Source: Polytrichum commune (Eukaryota > Streptophyta > Polytrichopsida > Polytrichales > Polytrichaceae). Taken from it: a stretch of 64,000 nucleotides of DNA. The translations under genes and the position numbers were made by a program. Shown here piece after piece: positions 61,463-64,000 of the stretch; the stretch's first letter is position 1; every line of letters starts with the position of its first letter. Location: the NCBI GenBank assembly GCA_950295325.1, contig OX485805.1, positions 30,865,501-30,929,500 on the forward strand, in the 5' to 3' direction. A model generated the notes under the pieces. It saw nothing but the letters and a program-made list of their open reading frames with translations, did no database searches and had not been told where the DNA came from.

Positions 61463-62030
61463 TCTTTGTGTTGGAGTTAGACAACTCCAACTATAATTTA
61501 TGAATAAGAGTTGTCTGACTTCGAGCGGATGGATGTTAGTCATTGGAGCTAGACAACTCTCACTGAATAAATATAGTAAGTGGAATTAGATAGTTCTAAC
61601 TAGACAAACAAATGAATGCATCAAGTTGGAATTAGACAGTTTCAATTAGGAGGATGGATGAATGCATCGAGTCGGAATTAGATACTTCCAACTAAAGGAT
61701 TGTGATTGAGCCAAAAGATAATTAAGGATCATACAATGAAATGATCTATTTACATATATAAGGAAGCTATGGTTTACTTTTAGCAATGATTGAGACTTCT
61801 AAAAGTATCTCTTGGATACTATGGATAAAGATGGATAAGACTAGGATGCCTTTGGTATGAAAGAGCTCGAGGGAGGAAAGAGGATTATCTTTTTGTCTCT
61901 CTTATGGTTGGGTGGTTCAAGCTCATAAGCAATCACAATCTTGTGGCGAGGTTGTAAAGCTTTTGGAATATACAAAGTTTGACCTTTAACATCTAGTGTT
62001 TTATATGCATTCTTGAGTGTATTATTGTTG

Positions 62031-62156
62031 TGAAAAAATAAGAATGTGATAGAAAATAGGCACTAAGCCACCTCTACCCCCATGACCATGCAGAGATGGA
62101 CTAGAGGCGATGAATGGACATTGCATGTCATGTAAACTAAACATTACATGTTCCCT
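62031..62156. other. Short spacer
   Basis: Nothing recognised between the LTR and the MITE. Confidence 0.5.
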
Positions 62157-62580
62157 TTTTAGTGTCATATGGTATTTTGTGTCATTATGGTAATTTTTCT
62201 AATGACACTTCTTATGAATAAGTTTGCAAATGCGGTCATCCCAACTTACAACTCTGCAATGAAATAGCTACAAATGGTGGTATTCTGCATTCTAAAAATT
62301 TGTATTGAAATATTGTTGTGTATGATTGAATTTTGGATGAAAACCCACTTAGGAAGTGACATAAATTGCAACATCGTGAACCTATAATGCCCAAGAAAAT
62401 GCAAGTACTCTATTTCATGTCAAAAATGTTAGGATGCAAAACATGCCAAACCTTGTTTCTCCATAACTGATATTTTGATGAACCAAAAGTAAGTTGGGAT
62501 GACAATACTTGTCAACTTATTCATAAGCACTGTCACTAGAATAGTTACCACAGTGATATAAAATACCATATTAAGTGTAG
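62157..62580. mobile_element. MITE with ~95-bp terminal inverted repeats
   Basis: The left arm (62,157-62,250) and the complement of the right arm (62,490-62,580) share AGTGTCATATGGTATTTT-like ends, then CTTATGAATAAGTT and TCATCCCAACTTAC, about 75-80 percent alike over some 95 bp. The interior shares 'gattgaa.tttggatgaaaa.ccact' and 'aattgcaacat' with the MITEs at 37,381 and 49,400, so it belongs to the same family but with longer symmetrical ends. Confidence 0.82.
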
Positions 62581-63416
62581 TATTTCGGTTAACTAATCCT
62601 CACTAACTCATATGTTAGCTAATTTTCTTAACTTGGTGGTGCAAGTGAACCCTAAGTTATTCAACAATTCTATATTGCAAGGCCTGCATCATGGCTTGGA
62701 AACTAAGGTATGAATAGCCACCATAGCCAAAGCCAAATTTGGGCCACCACAAACCCTGCAGTATTTCTGCAAAAGCATGTAGTGGAAGACATTCACCTAA
62801 AATTGTCAAATGTTATTAAACACTCCCTACTCCTATTCTTACCACCTTCATAGTTCGGTGAAATTGAATCATCACCATCATCATCATCTTGAATTTCTTT
62901 TTCTTTTTGGATCATGGCATCATTGGGAAAACTTGGTGCTCTAATTATGTACATTGAAAATCAATTAAATTGATGAAGTCACCCCAGTGCCGCAACTTGA
63001 AGTAGGAGTAACTTAATTAGGAGACAAAATTAGGATATGGGGTCCAATCTCACTCCTAATCTGAACCAATTTAGATGAAGAGTTACTTGTCTTAGTGGAA
63101 AAGATTTAGGAGTGGAGATTGTGAGATGGGGGAGTGGATTAAGGGGTTTGAGAATAGGGGGATTTGCTTAACTTGCAGAAGGAAGCTTAAAACATTGCTA
63201 AAATTGTGGTTTCAAAATGTACCCATTTAGGAGATAGAGCTGGAGGTGGGAGATAAAAGAAAGGCCGCCGAGTGGGACCAGACTGGAGGCCCTCAAATAT
63301 AGTTCCTAGTTTTCCTTCCAGGATGCCTACTTCCTAGCCTTTAAATTGGAGGCTCGTTTAAAGTATTTTCGCTTCCTCTACCTAATTGGGGTCAGAAAAT
63401 TGGGATACTGTACTCA
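62581..63416. other. Intergenic, no supportable gene
   Basis: AT-rich sequence with a short (ATC)n run near 62,868-62,886. No gene recognised. Confidence 0.5.
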
Positions 63417-63800
63417 GGGCCACTTCACACATGAGACTGAGAGCCCGTGACCCTTCCCCTCCAAGTACTCTCATTGGTGGAAAAGGCGGAGCCGGTCCAA
63501 GTTCGCTACTTCACACTACGCTTGAGGGACCAATGGAGTATGTGAATGCAAGATGGACGTAAAGTCTACGTGGATTCCTACATGGCATCAAATGGATCAT
63601 GTTCGCCTTGGACTATTTTCAATAACCATCTCTTGGAGGTAGGTCTAAGGGCCACTTCACACATGAGTCAAGAGCCGTGACCTTGTAATGGTGAGGACCC
63701 TTGATTCTCATCCAAAGGTTGTACCATGGGTGTTGGGAAAGCCATTCTATGTAGTCACGGGCCCTCAAGCATAGTGTGAAGTGAGAATGGACCATGTGGC
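63417..63800. repeat. Dispersed repeat related to 44,470 element
   Basis: GGGCCACTTCACACATGAG occurs twice, at 63,417 and 63,648. The first copy is followed by 'ctctcattggtggaaaaggc', 'cttgagggaccaa' and 'gtgaatgcaagatgga', all in the same order as at 44,500-44,640. The end (ATCCAAAGGTTGTACCATGG ... GGACCATGTGG) matches 43,805-43,900. So parts of two neighbouring repeats at 43.8-44.7 kb are present here in a rearranged order. Confidence 0.75.
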
Positions 63801-64000
63801 AGGAGCATTTGCATAGGGGGTGCTAGAGACTCCTTGGAGCAGTATAAAGAGTTGCCTCCCCATAATAGTCGGTCCTTTATGTTCTTCTCCTGAAGCTCTC
63901 GGAGCATCTTCTCACCGAGAAGAGTATACACATGTGCGTGTGCACACCGTGCTCACACCCTTCTATTCGGCCAAATATTCCACTTGAATATATGGAGGGT
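63801..64000. other. Window end, nothing recognised
   Basis: No gene or repeat recognised in the last 200 bp. Confidence 0.5.

Larger units (their letters stand above)
59764..62030 (+). repeat. 3' LTR of chromovirus, interrupted
   Basis: Starts TGTTGGATTATGCAAGAAAA at 59,764, right after a polypurine tract and a decayed pol. It follows the 5' LTR to GTTAGACACCTCC at about 59,998, is then broken by ~1.46 kb of unrelated sequence, and resumes at about 61,463 with TTTGTGTTGGAGTTAGACAA, again in LTR order. The far end near 62,030 is judged only from a weak match to 57,650-57,690. Confidence 0.65.

Noticed and set aside
1-64000. tRNA, rRNA or snRNA genes
   Set aside because: I looked for paired A and B box sequences and other familiar RNA motifs and found none that fold convincingly by eye.

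Overview
The window is nuclear DNA from a land plant: it is AT-rich, gene-poor and full of decayed transposons. It holds one convincing host gene, a seven-exon NPH3-type BTB gene (phototropin signalling) on the minus strand at 26,620-32,357, with GT/AG introns of 123-542 bp. NPH3 proteins belong to the green-plant lineage. Short introns, together with Tc1-like and Tigger/pogo-like transposases and a divergent LINE, would fit a seed-free plant such as a bryophyte or lycophyte, but the species is not determined and that placement is weak.

Layout. 1-1,700: short direct repeats and no supportable gene. 1,765-7,291: a Mutator-like (MULE) transposase locus with a zinc-finger-like N-terminal region, an intron in phase, a C-terminal SWIM zinc finger, two in-frame stops and possible upstream exons, plus a GC-rich insertion at about 3,003-3,890. 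7,740-8,657: a Tc1-like DD34E transposase with one stop. 9,059-9,760 (minus) and 11,904-20,665 (plus): Ty3/gypsy remnants. The plus-strand element is split by about 5 kb of other repeats, which include a long unassigned minus-strand decayed ORF (14,853-17,485), and it has a deletion fusing RNase H to integrase. 20,970-26,570: repeats, including a four-unit tandem array at 23,420-23,975. 26,620-33,290: the NPH3-like gene and its leader/promoter. 33,520-37,750: several MITEs. 37,820-40,960: a decayed LINE. 41,707-41,940: a long near-perfect hairpin. 42,272-43,449: a satellite of five 237-bp units. 44,470-46,000: an inverted-repeat element and a tandem duplication. 48,862-50,040: composite MITE-type repeats. 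50,495-52,076: a complete-looking Tigger/pogo-like element with perfect terminal repeats and a TA target duplication. 57,008-62,030: a decayed chromodomain gypsy element (chromovirus) with both LTRs, the 3' LTR itself interrupted. 62,157-64,000: MITE and other dispersed repeats.

The host gene and the elements do not work together. Most premature stops in the elements differ from the expected codon by one C-to-T or G-to-A change, as expected for methylated, silenced transposons. I found no clear new multi-gene system. The best leads are the NPH3-like protein with an extra ~550-residue N-terminus, the Tigger-like element, the 62-bp hairpin, a MITE family with palindromic ends, and an LTR carrying many small hairpins that appear to vary in a compensated way.
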